Shown here: piece after piece, positions 38,523-48,600 of the stretch
How positions within the stretch are numbered: position 1 is the stretch's first letter
Layout: each line of letters opens with the position of its first letter
DNA from: Zygotorulaspora mrakii
Taxonomy: Eukaryota > Ascomycota > Saccharomycetes > Saccharomycetales > Saccharomycetaceae
Direction: 5' to 3'
NCBI RefSeq assembly: GCF_013402915.1
Contig: NC_050723.1
Location: 496,001 to 560,000, forward strand
DNA length: 64,000 nt
Notes under the pieces: model-generated
The model's database searches: none
What the model was told of the DNA's origin: nothing
What the model saw: only the letters and a program-made list of their open reading frames with translations
Program-made: the position numbers and the translations under genes

Positions 38523-39440
38523 ATGAATTCAGTTATAGTGGCCAACAAGCAATTTGAGCCGGAAGTCGTTTCGAACCTGGACTCTTCGTCATGGTCGTGG
38601 TTTGAGCCGCTGGAGAATATTATCTCGTCTGCGTCGAGCAGTTCGATGGGGTCGCCGATCGGCAGCGCGGGAGCAGCAGCTGCGGTGACGGGGACAGCAC
38701 AGGTCACAGCGGGCCACGGTGAGCCATCGTTGATCGATGCCGACATGCTCGCTGGTACGAGCGGTGTAGCGCAGGTCAGCGGCGCGGGCTCCGACGGTGC
38801 AAGCATGTTTGGCGACGTTTTCACAGATCCGTCCTCTTATTCCAACTCGCCGACGAACGATTTCCTGCCCGTGGAAGTGAAAAAGGAACAGCAGCACGAG
38901 GAGTTCAACCTGGGGAAGGGAATGCCACAGGGCCAGGTGGGACAAGAGCAAGAGCAAGAGCAAGAGCAAGAGCAGGAGCAAGAGCAGGATCAAGAGCAAG
39001 AGCAGGATCAGGACCAAGCGCAGGCTCAGGGCCAGACCCTTAAGAAGAAAAGAGCTCCCAGAAAGAGACTCACGTCACATCAGAAACAAGCGCACAACAA
39101 GATCGAAAAACGCTATAGAATCAACATCAACACCAAGATTGCGAAATTGCAGCAGATCATTCCATGGGTTGCCAGCGAGCAAACAGCGTTCGAAATCGGC
39201 GACTCTGCAAAGAGAGCGAAGGACGAATTGCTCAACGATTCAACGACAAGCACTGCTACAAGCACTGGGACGACGACTCCGATCGCGTCGGAGCTCGCGG
39301 CCTCTTCGACCAAGTTGAACAAAAGTATGATCTTGGAGAAAGCGGTTGACTATATCCTTTATTTGCAAAATAGCGAAAGACTTTATGAAATGGAGGTTCA
39401 ACGGCTCAAAAACGAACTTGAATCCTTGAAGAAAAACTAG
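38523..39440 (+). CDS. TYE7: Tye7, bHLH activator of glycolytic genes
   Basis: This 305-residue protein has a C-terminal bHLH domain. The basic region is QAHNKIEKRYRININTKIAK (about 189-208), with H191, E195 and the tyrosine of EKRYR that marks the SREBP-like subgroup. The second helix is MILEKAVDYILYLQNSERLY (269-288). A long loop of about 60 residues, rich in Ser/Thr, separates the helices, as in yeast Tye7. The N-terminal half is Ser/Ala/Gly-rich and acidic, and residues 141-170 are an almost pure Glu-Gln repeat. In S. cerevisiae Tye7 binds E-boxes and boosts glycolytic transcription with Gcr1/Gcr2; here the pyruvate kinase gene is the second gene upstream. Start ATG at 38523. Orthologue: YOR344C. 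Confidence 0.95.
   Translation: MNSVIVANKQFEPEVVSNLDSSSWSWFEPLENIISSASSSSMGSPIGSAGAAAAVTGTAQVTAGHGEPSLIDADMLAGTSGVAQVSGAGSDGASMFGDVFTDPSSYSNSPTNDFLPVEVKKEQQHEEFNLGKGMPQGQVGQEQEQEQEQEQEQEQDQEQEQDQDQAQAQGQTLKKKRAPRKRLTSHQKQAHNKIEKRYRININTKIAKLQQIIPWVASEQTAFEIGDSAKRAKDELLNDSTTSTATSTGTTTPIASELAASSTKLNKSMILEKAVDYILYLQNSERLYEMEVQRLKNELESLKKN
38943..39035 (+). repeat. CAAGAG hexanucleotide repeat within TYE7
   Basis: Imperfect GAGCAA/GAGCAG/GATCAA units encode alternating Glu-Gln (some Asp-Gln) at residues 141-171. Such an array is prone to length variation by slippage. The reverse strand gives a meaningless leucine-rich frame. Confidence 0.85.
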
Positions 39441-39727
39441 CAACACGCAGAACTGCGCTTCGCAGTTATATTAATGATAGACTATTACACACACGCATGC
39501 ATGTTAAGACGCAAGCTTTTATACGACATTTTTTAGAATACCTTTTATGTACGATATTACGATGATGATAAATTTTGATGATATGATTGATGGAACTGAC
39601 ACTTTTGTCTTCTCTGGCGCGCGATTTGAAAAATATTTTTTCAATAAATCTATAACTTTTAAGAAATTTCATCTTCATTACTTGTGACACCTGCAATACA
39701 CATGAGGATAAAAAGCTAGCGGGCGCA

Positions 39728-40597
39728 ATGGAATTGCATAATAATTATTACCTTGCGGGACCTTCGGAGCAGCTGAAACCGCAACAATTGTCAAGAAACG
39801 TTTTTTTTGGGCCCTTCAACGTTTTGTCAAGACACAAATTTTTACATGACAATCAGATTAAATTCTTTATTTGCATTGGTATACCCACCCAAAGACTGGT
39901 TAATCTAACTAGTAATAGTGATGACGCGCTGATGATAAATTTTGATTCATCGCTCAACACTACTAGTGTTCCAGTCACAACCGATATCGCGAACTATCAA
40001 AACCACAATTCGTTACTGCTGAGAACAGTTATCGATAAGATACTCATGGAATCGTCACCTTCATTCCTGCCACAGGAATCAAATAGATGTCTTACACCTC
40101 AACCTGAAAATTGTGTTTTCGAGCGACCCTTCATTGATAGCTTGCAAGGCATCTATCAAAATGGTAGCGTATTCACTGAAGACGTTACCGGTAGCGAAAG
40201 ATTCAAAATATTTAATGATCTGCTGACAGTTTTCCAAATGGTAAACCCAAATGCAAGCACATTCATATTCTCTCAAAATGGCAATGATGAAGAGTTGACA
40301 AGTTTCCTAATGTCTCAGGTTCTTGTCAGAAACACATACATAAAACTGAATGAATCATACAAATTTGTCAAATCTCTGCGACCTACAATTAATGACATCA
40401 AGGACGAACAAACGTTTTGGCTGCACGGGTTGATGGATTTTTATGAGTCGATTAGAAAAAATAGTGGCAATTGTGAACAAAGCCCAGGAACGCAGAAATT
40501 CAGAAAAAGGATTGATTCAATGGATGAATCAGATATTAAGGTGGGAAATAGCGGCAATACTGTTGCTCGATGCAAAAGGTCAAAACAGGGCCATTAG
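39728..40597 (+). CDS. YAL037W/YOR342C family protein, function unknown
   Basis: This 289-residue protein corresponds to the S. cerevisiae duplicate pair YAL037W and YOR342C, whose function is not established. Conserved-looking segments are FFGPFNVLSRHKFLHDNQIK, FFICIGIPTQRL, FKIFNDLLTVFQMVNPNAST and FIFSQNGNDEELTSFLMSQV. The short hydrophobic strands and the IKFFICIGIPT segment are reminiscent of phosphatase-like folds, but no CX5R catalytic signature is present, so I do not assign activity. The start is the ATG at 39728. It follows TYE7 in tandem (287 bp) and converges on RBG1, exactly where both S. cerevisiae tracks place their copy. A single copy here is what a pre-duplication genome should show. 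Confidence 0.88.
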   Translation: MELHNNYYLAGPSEQLKPQQLSRNVFFGPFNVLSRHKFLHDNQIKFFICIGIPTQRLVNLTSNSDDALMINFDSSLNTTSVPVTTDIANYQNHNSLLLRTVIDKILMESSPSFLPQESNRCLTPQPENCVFERPFIDSLQGIYQNGSVFTEDVTGSERFKIFNDLLTVFQMVNPNASTFIFSQNGNDEELTSFLMSQVLVRNTYIKLNESYKFVKSLRPTINDIKDEQTFWLHGLMDFYESIRKNSGNCEQSPGTQKFRKRIDSMDESDIKVGNSGNTVARCKRSKQGH

Positions 40598-40735
40598 AAG
40601 AAAGGTTTACGAGATTGGGAAAGTGGACTTGTGAAAATCTTGTTATCAACCCAGTGGCGGCATTTTCGGATCGAAAAATGAAGAACTATATATATACATA
40701 ATATCGTGTACCTGTAGTATAAACAAGCATCTCTA

Positions 40736-41842
40736 TTATTTCTTCAAAATGGTGACGACATCCTCATCCTCCAAGATATGACTTAAACCGACGTATTGCG
40801 GCTGATGCTTAACACTAGATCCATATACCAATGCATTTCTAAAATCGTCTACTAAAGATTTGTGAATTTGGTTACAGAAATCCCTGACAGAACAACGATC
40901 GGATCTCAGCACAATTGGATCTGAAAAATCCGGCATTTGACCCTTTGGTTTTGTATATACACGAACCAAATTCAATCTGTCCCACATTAGCTGGAGAAGA
41001 TCATCCAAATTCCACTCTTTCCCAGACGATATAGGAACAGCGTTTGGAATTCTGTATAGCAATTCTAACTCTTCTATGGATAGTGCGTCAACTTTATTAA
41101 GCACATAAATTGCAGGCATATACCGTCTAGTCGATGCTTCGAGAACATCAATAAGATCGTCTACTGTGGCATCGCATCTAAATGCAAGTTCTGCACTGTT
41201 AATTCTATATTCACTCATTACGGCCCGTATCCCATCATTGTCTAAGTGAGTTAATGGTACGGTATTGGTAATTGAAATACCACCCTTTTCCTTCTTTTTT
41301 ATCAGAATGTCTGGCGGAGTCTTGTTCAATCGAATTCCAACACCCTCCAATTCCTTTTCTATGATCTGTTTGTGATGCAACGGTTTGTTAACGTCCAGGA
41401 CTATGAATAACATATTACAAGTTCTGGCCACCGCAATAACTTGTTTACCACGACCACGGCCGTCCTTGGCACCATCAATAATACCTGGTAAATCAAGCAT
41501 CTGAATCTTAGCTCCCTTATAACGAATGACACCTGGAACCGTAACTAAAGTGGTGAATTCATATTCTGCTACTTCTGATTCAGTACCTGTTAATTTGGAA
41601 AGTAGTGTGGACTTCCCAACAGATGGGAACCCAACAAATCCAACACTTGCAACACCTGTTCTTGCAACATCAAATCCAATACCAGCACCACCGCTGCTAG
41701 CTTGTGAACTGGTTAGTAATTCCCTTCTAAGCTTCGCCAATTTTGCCTTCAACTGACCCAAATGGAAAGAGGTAGCTTTGTTCTTTTGAGTACGGGCCAT
41801 CTCATCTTCGACAGCCTTAATCTTTTCCACTGTTGTAGACAT
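40736..41842 (-). CDS. RBG1: Rbg1, DRG-family ribosome-associated GTPase
   Basis: This 368-residue GTPase is nearly identical to yeast Rbg1. It has the N-terminal helical segment [20 protein letters not shown], the G1 loop [12 protein letters not shown] (68-79), the G2 region [12 protein letters not shown]3 [16 protein letters not shown] (from 117), G4 NKVDAL and a C-terminal TGS domain (about 292-367). Family role: Rbg1 with Tma46 associates with translating ribosomes and helps at stalled or structured mRNAs; with Gir2, Rbg2 and Slh1 it supports polysomes. The frame opens with a GTG at 41851 but the ATG at 41842 gives the conserved [10 protein letters not shown]. It is divergent to FUN12 and shares a promoter with PAC/RRPE-like elements. 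Orthologue: YAL036C. Confidence 0.98.
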   Translation of the reverse strand: MSTTVEKIKAVEDEMARTQKNKATSFHLGQLKAKLAKLRRELLTSSQASSGGAGIGFDVARTGVASVGFVGFPSVGKSTLLSKLTGTESEVAEYEFTTLVTVPGVIRYKGAKIQMLDLPGIIDGAKDGRGRGKQVIAVARTCNMLFIVLDVNKPLHHKQIIEKELEGVGIRLNKTPPDILIKKKEKGGISITNTVPLTHLDNDGIRAVMSEYRINSAELAFRCDATVDDLIDVLEASTRRYMPAIYVLNKVDALSIEELELLYRIPNAVPISSGKEWNLDDLLQLMWDRLNLVRVYTKPKGQMPDFSDPIVLRSDRCSVRDFCNQIHKSLVDDFRNALVYGSSVKHQPQYVGLSHILEDEDVVTILKK

Positions 41843-42326
41843 CTTACACACTCTTACTCAAGTACTATCCTGGCTCTATAATACTCTTGATATTTCATCT
41901 TATACAGCTTTTAATCTCATCGATTCCAAAATTCGGTATTATTTTCAGAAAAAAAAATGACAAACGTTACGAGTGATTAGCGTTCGAGGTGATGTGAAAA
42001 ATTTTCGAAATCCACCGATGATCTATCAGGTAGACCGAACCGCTTAAAAGAACATGTATTAGGTGAAAGAATTGCTTTGAAAATTAGGTACATAGGTAGC
42101 AAACATTGAACTGGTTTATAACTAAATCCAGTGGATGTATTTTGGTTAGGATACTCCATTGTTAAATAGTCGCGGACTTAAGACGACGTTTCTTGTCAGT
42201 TTGAAGGACTTTCAACAAGAAAATTTTGAGATACGATTATACAAGAGTGTATTGCATGGAATCATAACTTGAAGGACTGATTGTTAAAATATACTCAAGG
42301 TAAGGATAAACAAACCGCAAGAAGAA
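41843..42326. other. RBG1/FUN12 divergent promoter
   Basis: This 484-bp region contains a PAC-like CTCATCGA (41916-41923), an Abf1 site (41965-41977) and a perfect RRPE TGAAAAATTTTC (41995-42006). A 60-codon ATG ORF on the minus strand (41977-42159) has no recognisable relatives and overlaps these elements, so I consider it chance. Confidence 0.6.
41916..42006. promoter_or_regulatory. PAC-like, Abf1 and RRPE cluster in the RBG1/FUN12 promoter
   Basis: CTCATCGA at 41916-41923 matches seven of eight PAC positions. CGTTACGAGTGAT at 41965-41977 fits the Abf1 consensus read on the minus strand. TGAAAAATTTTC at 41995-42006 is an exact RRPE core. PAC plus RRPE is the established signature of ribosome biogenesis genes (Dot6/Tod6 and Stb3 targets). 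Confidence 0.6.
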
Positions 42327-45296
42327 ATGGCGAAAAAGAGTAAAAAGAATCAACAAAACTACTGGGACGAGGACTTCGAGGAAGATGTGCCTCAGAGTGA
42401 ACAACCACTTGATTCAACTTCAGAGTCTCCTGTGGAGTCGCAAGAAGGCTCTGCTGCCCCAGAAGATGGTGAAACTGAAGTCATTGAAGCCGATTTCATG
42501 TCCACTTTGAAAAAATCGAAGAAGAAATCTGTTCAAAGAAACGATGACGACAAAGCTGAGAATGGCGCAAATAAGCCTGTTTTGAAGTCGAAGAAGGAGA
42601 AGGAAAAGGAGAAGAAGGAGGCGGAAAAGCAAAGGAAGAAAGAGGAGGCTCAAAAGAAGAAAGCTCAGCAGCAGGCTCAGAAGGAGAAGAATAAGGAGCT
42701 CAATAAACAAAATGCTGAAAAGATTGCTGCAGAGAAGGATGCCAAGAAGGACGGTTCCAATGAGCCAGCTGATACGAAAAAGGCTTCCAAAAAGCCTGGT
42801 AAAAAAGTTCCAGCTGGTATTGCAGCTTTGAAACGTCAATTGGAACTCAAGAAGCAATTGGAAGAAGAAGAGCGTCTTGCTAGAGAAGAAGAAGAGCGTC
42901 TAGAGAGGGAAGAACAAGACAAAGCTGAAAAGGTTCTAAAAGAATTGGAAGAATCAAGACAAGCAAAGAAAGAAAAAGAGAGACTCAAAAAAGAAAAACT
43001 GAAAGCTGAAGGAAAACTTCTATCCAAGAAACAAAAGGAAGAAAAAAAACTATTGGAGAGAAGACGTGCTGCATTACTTGCTTCAGGGAATGTCAAAGTG
43101 GCTGGTTTGAACAAAATATCTAATACCAATGAAACTGCAAAATCCAAGAAAATCGTGTACGGAAAAAAGAAGAAGAAGACTACTGATGAGCACGAGTCCG
43201 AGGTATCTACTCCGCTAGTTTCCGAATCAGTAAAAGCAGAAAAATCTGATGAAGAAGAAGAGGATACTTTGATGGATGATTGGGAGAACTTGGCTCTTAA
43301 TGATGAAGATGAAGATGAAAAAGAAGCTGTTAAGGAATCTGCCGAGCAAGATATAGGTTCCACAGTAGAAGAAAATGAAGAAGAGCAAGAACAAGAGTCG
43401 CTAAAGACAGTTGAAAACGTAAGATCGATTGTTACCGAAGTTTCTGCCCACAGCGTTTCAAAAAAGTCCCCGGCTTCTTCAGGCGAAAAGGATTTACGTT
43501 CACCAATCTGTTGTATCTTGGGTCATGTTGATACTGGTAAGACCAAATTGCTGGATAAAATTAGACAAACTAATGTTCAAGGTGGTGAGGCTGGTGGTAT
43601 CACCCAACAAATTGGTGCCACTTACTTTCCTATCGATGCCATCAAGCAAAAAACGATTACAATGACTAAATACGAAAAACAGACGTTTGACGTTCCTGGG
43701 TTACTAGTCATTGATACACCTGGTCACGAATCGTTTACCAACTTACGTTCGAGAGGCTCTTCACTTTGTAACATTGCCATTCTTGTTATCGATATCATGC
43801 ACGGTTTGGAACAGCAGACTTTAGAATCTATTAGATTACTAAGAGATAGAAAGGCTCCGTTCATTGTGGCGTTGAACAAAATCGATAGATTGTATGACTG
43901 GAAATCCATTCCAAACAACTCCTTTAGAGATTCATTTGAGCAACAACCAAGATCAGTGAAAGATGAGTTCGAAAAAAGGTTTGAAACCATTAAGGTGGCT
44001 TTGGCTGAACAAGGTTTGAATTCTGAACTATATTTCCAGAACAAAAATATGTCCAAATATGTTTCGATTGTCCCAACATCTGCTGTCACCGGTGAAGGTG
44101 TACCAGATCTGTTGTGGTTATTACTTGAACTAACACAGAAGAGGATGTCGAAACAGTTGATGTATTTGTCGCATGTGGAAGCTACAATTCTTGAAGTTAA
44201 AGTTGTCGAGGGTTTCGGTACCACCATTGATGTTATTTTATCCAACGGTTATCTAAGAGAAGGAGATCGTATTGTCCTGTGCGGTCTAAATGGTCCTATA
44301 GTAACGAATATTAGAGCTCTTCTTACACCACAGCCACTACGTGAACTACGTTTGAAATCCGATTATGTGCATCACAAAGAAGTAAAAGCTGCGCTTGGTG
44401 TCAAAATTGCAGCCAACGACTTGGAAAAAGCTGTTTCTGGTTCAAGATTATTGGTTGTTGGTCCTGATGATGACGAGGAAGACCTCATGGATGACGTTAT
44501 GGATGATTTGACTGGTCTTCTGGATTCCGTTGACACCTCCGGTAGAGGTGTTGTCGTCCAAGCTTCAACTTTAGGTTCTCTAGAAGCGTTATTGGACTTT
44601 TTGAAAGATATGAAAATTCCAGTGATGTCTATTGGTTTAGGCCCTGTATATAAACGTGATGTTATGAAGGCAGGTGCGATGTTGGAAAAAGCTCCTGAAT
44701 TTGCTGTTATGCTTTGCTTTGATGTTAAAATTGACAAAGAAGCTGAGCAATATGCCGAACAGGAAAACATTAAAATTTTCAATGCCGATATCATTTATCA
44801 TTTGTTCGACTCTTTCACAGCCTACCAAGAAAGGCTACTGGAGGAACGTCGTAAAGACTTTATGGATTACGCCATTTTCCCATGTGCTTTGCAAACGTTG
44901 CAAATTATCAACAAACGTGCTCCAATGATTATCGGTGTTGATGTCATCGATGGTACCGTTCGTGTTGGCACACCAATATGTGCCGTAAGAACGGATCCTA
45001 CGACAAAGGAAAAGATCATCTTACAATTAGGAAAGGTCACTTCGTTGGAAATAAACCACCAGCCTTTCAATGAAGTTAAAAAGGGTCAGACAGCGGCTGG
45101 TGTCGCTATGCGTTTGGAAGATCCATCAGGCCAACAGCCTATTTGGGGCCGCCATGTCGACGAGACTGATACACTATATTCAATGATCTCCAGAAGGTCC
45201 ATTGATACTTTGAAAGATAAAGCATTTAGAGATCAAGTTTCCAGGGCTGACTGGTTATTGTTGAAAAAACTAAAACCGGTTTTCGGCATTGAGTAA
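42327..45296 (+). CDS. FUN12: eIF5B, translation initiation GTPase
   Basis: This 989-residue protein is eIF5B, the IF2 homologue that catalyses 60S subunit joining and checks Met-tRNAi placement. The first ~390 residues are a charged, Lys/Glu-rich, poorly conserved tail with [24 protein letters not shown] runs. The GTPase domain starts at [20 protein letters not shown] (P-loop 399-406), with [13 protein letters not shown] (G2), [10 protein letters not shown] (G3) and [12 protein letters not shown] (G4). Domains II to IV follow, including [20 protein letters not shown] and the C-terminal [20 protein letters not shown]. The start is the ATG at 42327. It is divergent to RBG1, convergent to RPA190. 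Orthologue: YAL035W. Confidence 0.98.
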   Translation: MAKKSKKNQQNYWDEDFEEDVPQSEQPLDSTSESPVESQEGSAAPEDGETEVIEADFMSTLKKSKKKSVQRNDDDKAENGANKPVLKSKKEKEKEKKEAEKQRKKEEAQKKKAQQQAQKEKNKELNKQNAEKIAAEKDAKKDGSNEPADTKKASKKPGKKVPAGIAALKRQLELKKQLEEEERLAREEEERLEREEQDKAEKVLKELEESRQAKKEKERLKKEKLKAEGKLLSKKQKEEKKLLERRRAALLASGNVKVAGLNKISNTNETAKSKKIVYGKKKKKTTDEHESEVSTPLVSESVKAEKSDEEEEDTLMDDWENLALNDEDEDEKEAVKESAEQDIGSTVEENEEEQEQESLKTVENVRSIVTEVSAHSVSKKSPASSGEKDLRSPICCILGHVDTGKTKLLDKIRQTNVQGGEAGGITQQIGATYFPIDAIKQKTITMTKYEKQTFDVPGLLVIDTPGHESFTNLRSRGSSLCNIAILVIDIMHGLEQQTLESIRLLRDRKAPFIVALNKIDRLYDWKSIPNNSFRDSFEQQPRSVKDEFEKRFETIKVALAEQGLNSELYFQNKNMSKYVSIVPTSAVTGEGVPDLLWLLLELTQKRMSKQLMYLSHVEATILEVKVVEGFGTTIDVILSNGYLREGDRIVLCGLNGPIVTNIRALLTPQPLRELRLKSDYVHHKEVKAALGVKIAANDLEKAVSGSRLLVVGPDDDEEDLMDDVMDDLTGLLDSVDTSGRGVVVQASTLGSLEALLDFLKDMKIPVMSIGLGPVYKRDVMKAGAMLEKAPEFAVMLCFDVKIDKEAEQYAEQENIKIFNADIIYHLFDSFTAYQERLLEERRKDFMDYAIFPCALQTLQIINKRAPMIIGVDVIDGTVRVGTPICAVRTDPTTKEKIILQLGKVTSLEINHQPFNEVKKGQTAAGVAMRLEDPSGQQPIWGRHVDETDTLYSMISRRSIDTLKDKAFRDQVSRADWLLLKKLKPVFGIE

Positions 45297-45616
45297 ACTT
45301 AATGCACCTGAAAAGTATAATCAATCGAAATTAAAAATCACAGGTTTATTGGATCACATTTTTTGTTTCGTAAACTAGTCATTTCACCTACATAATATAA
45401 TGCACTGAGAAAAGTAGAATATTTCTTTTGCATTCACAAATACATGTAAAGTCTACTTAAACCGTACTACTAATCACTACTTGTATGAGCTCTCGGAATA
45501 ACCTAGAGAAAATGTTCAAAAATCTTACAAATTTACAATCTATTTTATTTCTCTATTTGATTTACATTGATGGTAGTTCTAGAGTACATTAAGCAAACCA
45601 ATACCGTTCCCTTTAT
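45297..45616. other. FUN12/RPA190 convergent 3' region
   Basis: This 320-bp AT-rich interval between two convergent genes contains TATATAATG- and TACATGTA-like elements and T-runs suited to transcription termination on both strands. No ORF or RNA gene is supported. Confidence 0.55.
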
Positions 45617-48600
45617 CTAAAATGCATTAGGAACCTTATTCAATATGTCAAATGAACCGGTTCCGACGTTACTCAATTTACCCAAAACTAGTCTAGCTGA
45701 GGGGCTCTCGAGTTCCTCCCGTTCATTATCAAGAACAGCTTTAGTCAAAAACTGACACGTAGTTTCGTAAGACATTTTCATGAGAGATGATGTGGATGTT
45801 TCCATACCTTGTCTATTGAATGCCAGATAAGTACCTTGCCTGGTCATTAAGTCTGCAATTAGGTCTAAATGACGGAAAGAAACTGAAATGGCATAACGTG
45901 AAAAGACATTATTGATTTCATTAACTATAGTATTCCTTGCAGCTTCGACACCGTATGTCTTCAGAACAGATGCCACATCATTTGAGGTGATACCATCAAC
46001 ATCAATGAAAGCTTCTTGGTCCCACATAGCTTCAAAATTAACACCCTCAGTGACCAAAACGCGTTTACTGTTGATAGGTTCAGAATGTACACATCTATCA
46101 ATATGAGAAACTTGTCTTATGACAGATTTGCGACAAATATCCTCCACAATGTTTACCATCAGAAGCTTTTCAGTTTCGGCGGCCAATTCAAGTCTAAACT
46201 CACACCATTCACCACTCTCATCATCAAAGTTATATTTCGTTACAAATTTATGACTTGATATGACGGCGGTTTGACGATCACGTTGGATCTTATTCATATT
46301 TCTGTTCAAATCAGCTGTTTTATCTTCGTCCATATCAATATCGGAGTCTGAGTTGGAATCATCAGATTCCTTATCAGAGTCAAGATCTTCTTCATCTGAA
46401 GATTTCTCAGCTTGCCTCATGGTTTCAATTTCATCTTCATCAGGCTCTTCGTAAGATACTGCTTGCTTATTTTTTTTTATTGCCTCCTCCCCTTCAGTAC
46501 CATCTTCAGAAATACGGGCAGCCTCACCGTCAGTGTTTTCTATTTTGGACACGGCGATACCAACATCTGGTAATGTAGTCTTTTTCTGCTTTTTGATTTC
46601 TTTCACGATTGCTGATTCAAGTGCAAATAAAAAGTTGTTGGATACGACGTTCTGAAGTTCTTCCTTAGAAACATCATATTCCTCATTGTATTCTTGTTGA
46701 CTGAAGAAATTCATGCGAATTATATATGAACGTGCAGATGAATCATTGTCCGATGAACCCGTAGTTTCAGTGACAACCACTTTATCAACAACTTCTGATA
46801 AGATAACCTTGGAGATGGATTTACAAAAGGTGTCTGCTTGCTCATCGGAAACATCATCCCAAATAGGAAGCGTCATTTGAGGAGTCTTAATTGCGGCAGA
46901 TGCTGTCATAATAATTTCTCTCATACGGGGTATACCCAAAGTAACGTTAGCGGCACCGTGACCTGCGAAATGGAAAGTGTTTAAAGTCATTTGGGTGGAT
47001 GGTTCCCCAACGGATTGAGATGCGATGATACCTACAGATTCTCCAGGATCAATCAAAGAACGCATATATTTTAGTTGCATCAATGCTCTGAATTTCTTCT
47101 CATTTACATTTTTGTGGCTCTTCAGAGCTTTTGCATTTGACTCCAGGAAACTCTCCAGCTTATCCTGGAAGTTTTCTGAAACAGATCCTAGATGCTTAGA
47201 TGGGCTATATTTTGCCAAGACAGGATCATATTTTAATGACTGTTTATAATGTGGGTCATTTTCATGTCTCTTTCTGTTTTTTAAAGCTTTTTTCGAATAT
47301 TTCAAAGCAGCTTCCACGTCCAAGTGTTCAATAAGCGCGGATGGATTGTACTTTTTCAAAAGAGCATCATAATTGTCCAAACAGAAATCAAACTGCGTCA
47401 TATGTGATTCCTTTGTGACATCAATAGCATCACCCCCATACAAAAATTGAACCAAAGTACCGTCAGCGTCTCTAACTGTGTTGTCGTATGAAATGTGGAC
47501 ACCTTCGAGTTGCTTTGTCAAACAACGTTGCAAGTAACCAGATCTTGATGTTTTGACAGCGGTATCAATTAAACCTTCACGACCAGCCATACAATGGAAA
47601 TAATATTCTTGAGGTTTAATACCAGAATAAAAACGACCTTTGATATAACCACCAGCCACTGTGTCTGTTTCAAAAGGTTTGAAGGAAGGTAACGTTTTTC
47701 CGCTGACCATAACAGGCACTCTTCTACCTTCCAATGCTTGTTGCCCCAACAAACACATGATTTGAGAGACATTAACATTTGATCCCTTAGCACCAGACAA
47801 AGCCATAGCTTGCATGGAGTTATAAGGAAACTTCTTCATGGTACCATCTGGGACACAGGTCGAGACAACTTTCGAGGTAACTGAATTTACTTTTGAAGAA
47901 GTAACAGCATCTAAAATACCAGATTTGTTGTCGTCACGTAAAATCTCTTCTAAACGCTTCAATAGCTCAGAACTATTGGAAGCTGTATCCTTATCTAAAT
48001 TAGTAACTTCAGCAGCAGCTTGACGACCAACATCAACAGATCTCTTCAAAATATCCGCTCTTTTTTGATTGCCTTCTGCAGTCAACCTTAAATCATCCAT
48101 ACCACATGTAAATGCAGTGGACATAATATAATTGGTGAAAAGTCTTCCCAATACAGAGAGCACCTTAGCAGCAATTTCTGGCCCATAGACTTCATGAAGG
48201 GAATGAACGATACCGTATTTAGAGGCCCCATATTGAGACTTATCCAATATGCCGCACAGTAACTCACCATTTCTGAAGAGAACTTCATTCTCCGAAGAGC
48301 CCTTACCCCAATATTCATTTTTGATTTTATTCGTAGATTTCAGATTAATACCAGGCATATCTGGTGGCGTTACATTGAGCAAAACGGTAGAAATTATTTG
48401 CTTACCTGTCCATAAAGGCTGAGGTTTAAAAATTGTTGGTGGCATGGTTATTAATTTTGGTCTGCTAGCATGACCATCTTCAGGACGAATACAACCGTAA
48501 ATATACTGTTGATATTCCTCTTTCGTGAAAAAACTGTCTTTGCTTGTCAACCAAACACCAGCTGAAATATGATCTTGAATGAGACCTCTGACAGGAGAAC

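Noticed and set aside
38589..39017. Leucine-rich minus-strand ORF opposite TYE7
   Set aside because: It is the reverse complement of the Glu-Gln coding repeat.
41977..42159. 60-codon ATG ORF upstream of RBG1
   Set aside because: It overlaps the Abf1 and RRPE elements, has no similarity I recognise, and would be far upstream of a normal RBG1 leader.
42420..43363. Long minus-strand ORFs opposite FUN12
   Set aside because: These are antisense shadows of the Lys/Glu-rich repeats of eIF5B, giving meaningless Leu/Phe/Ser-rich products.
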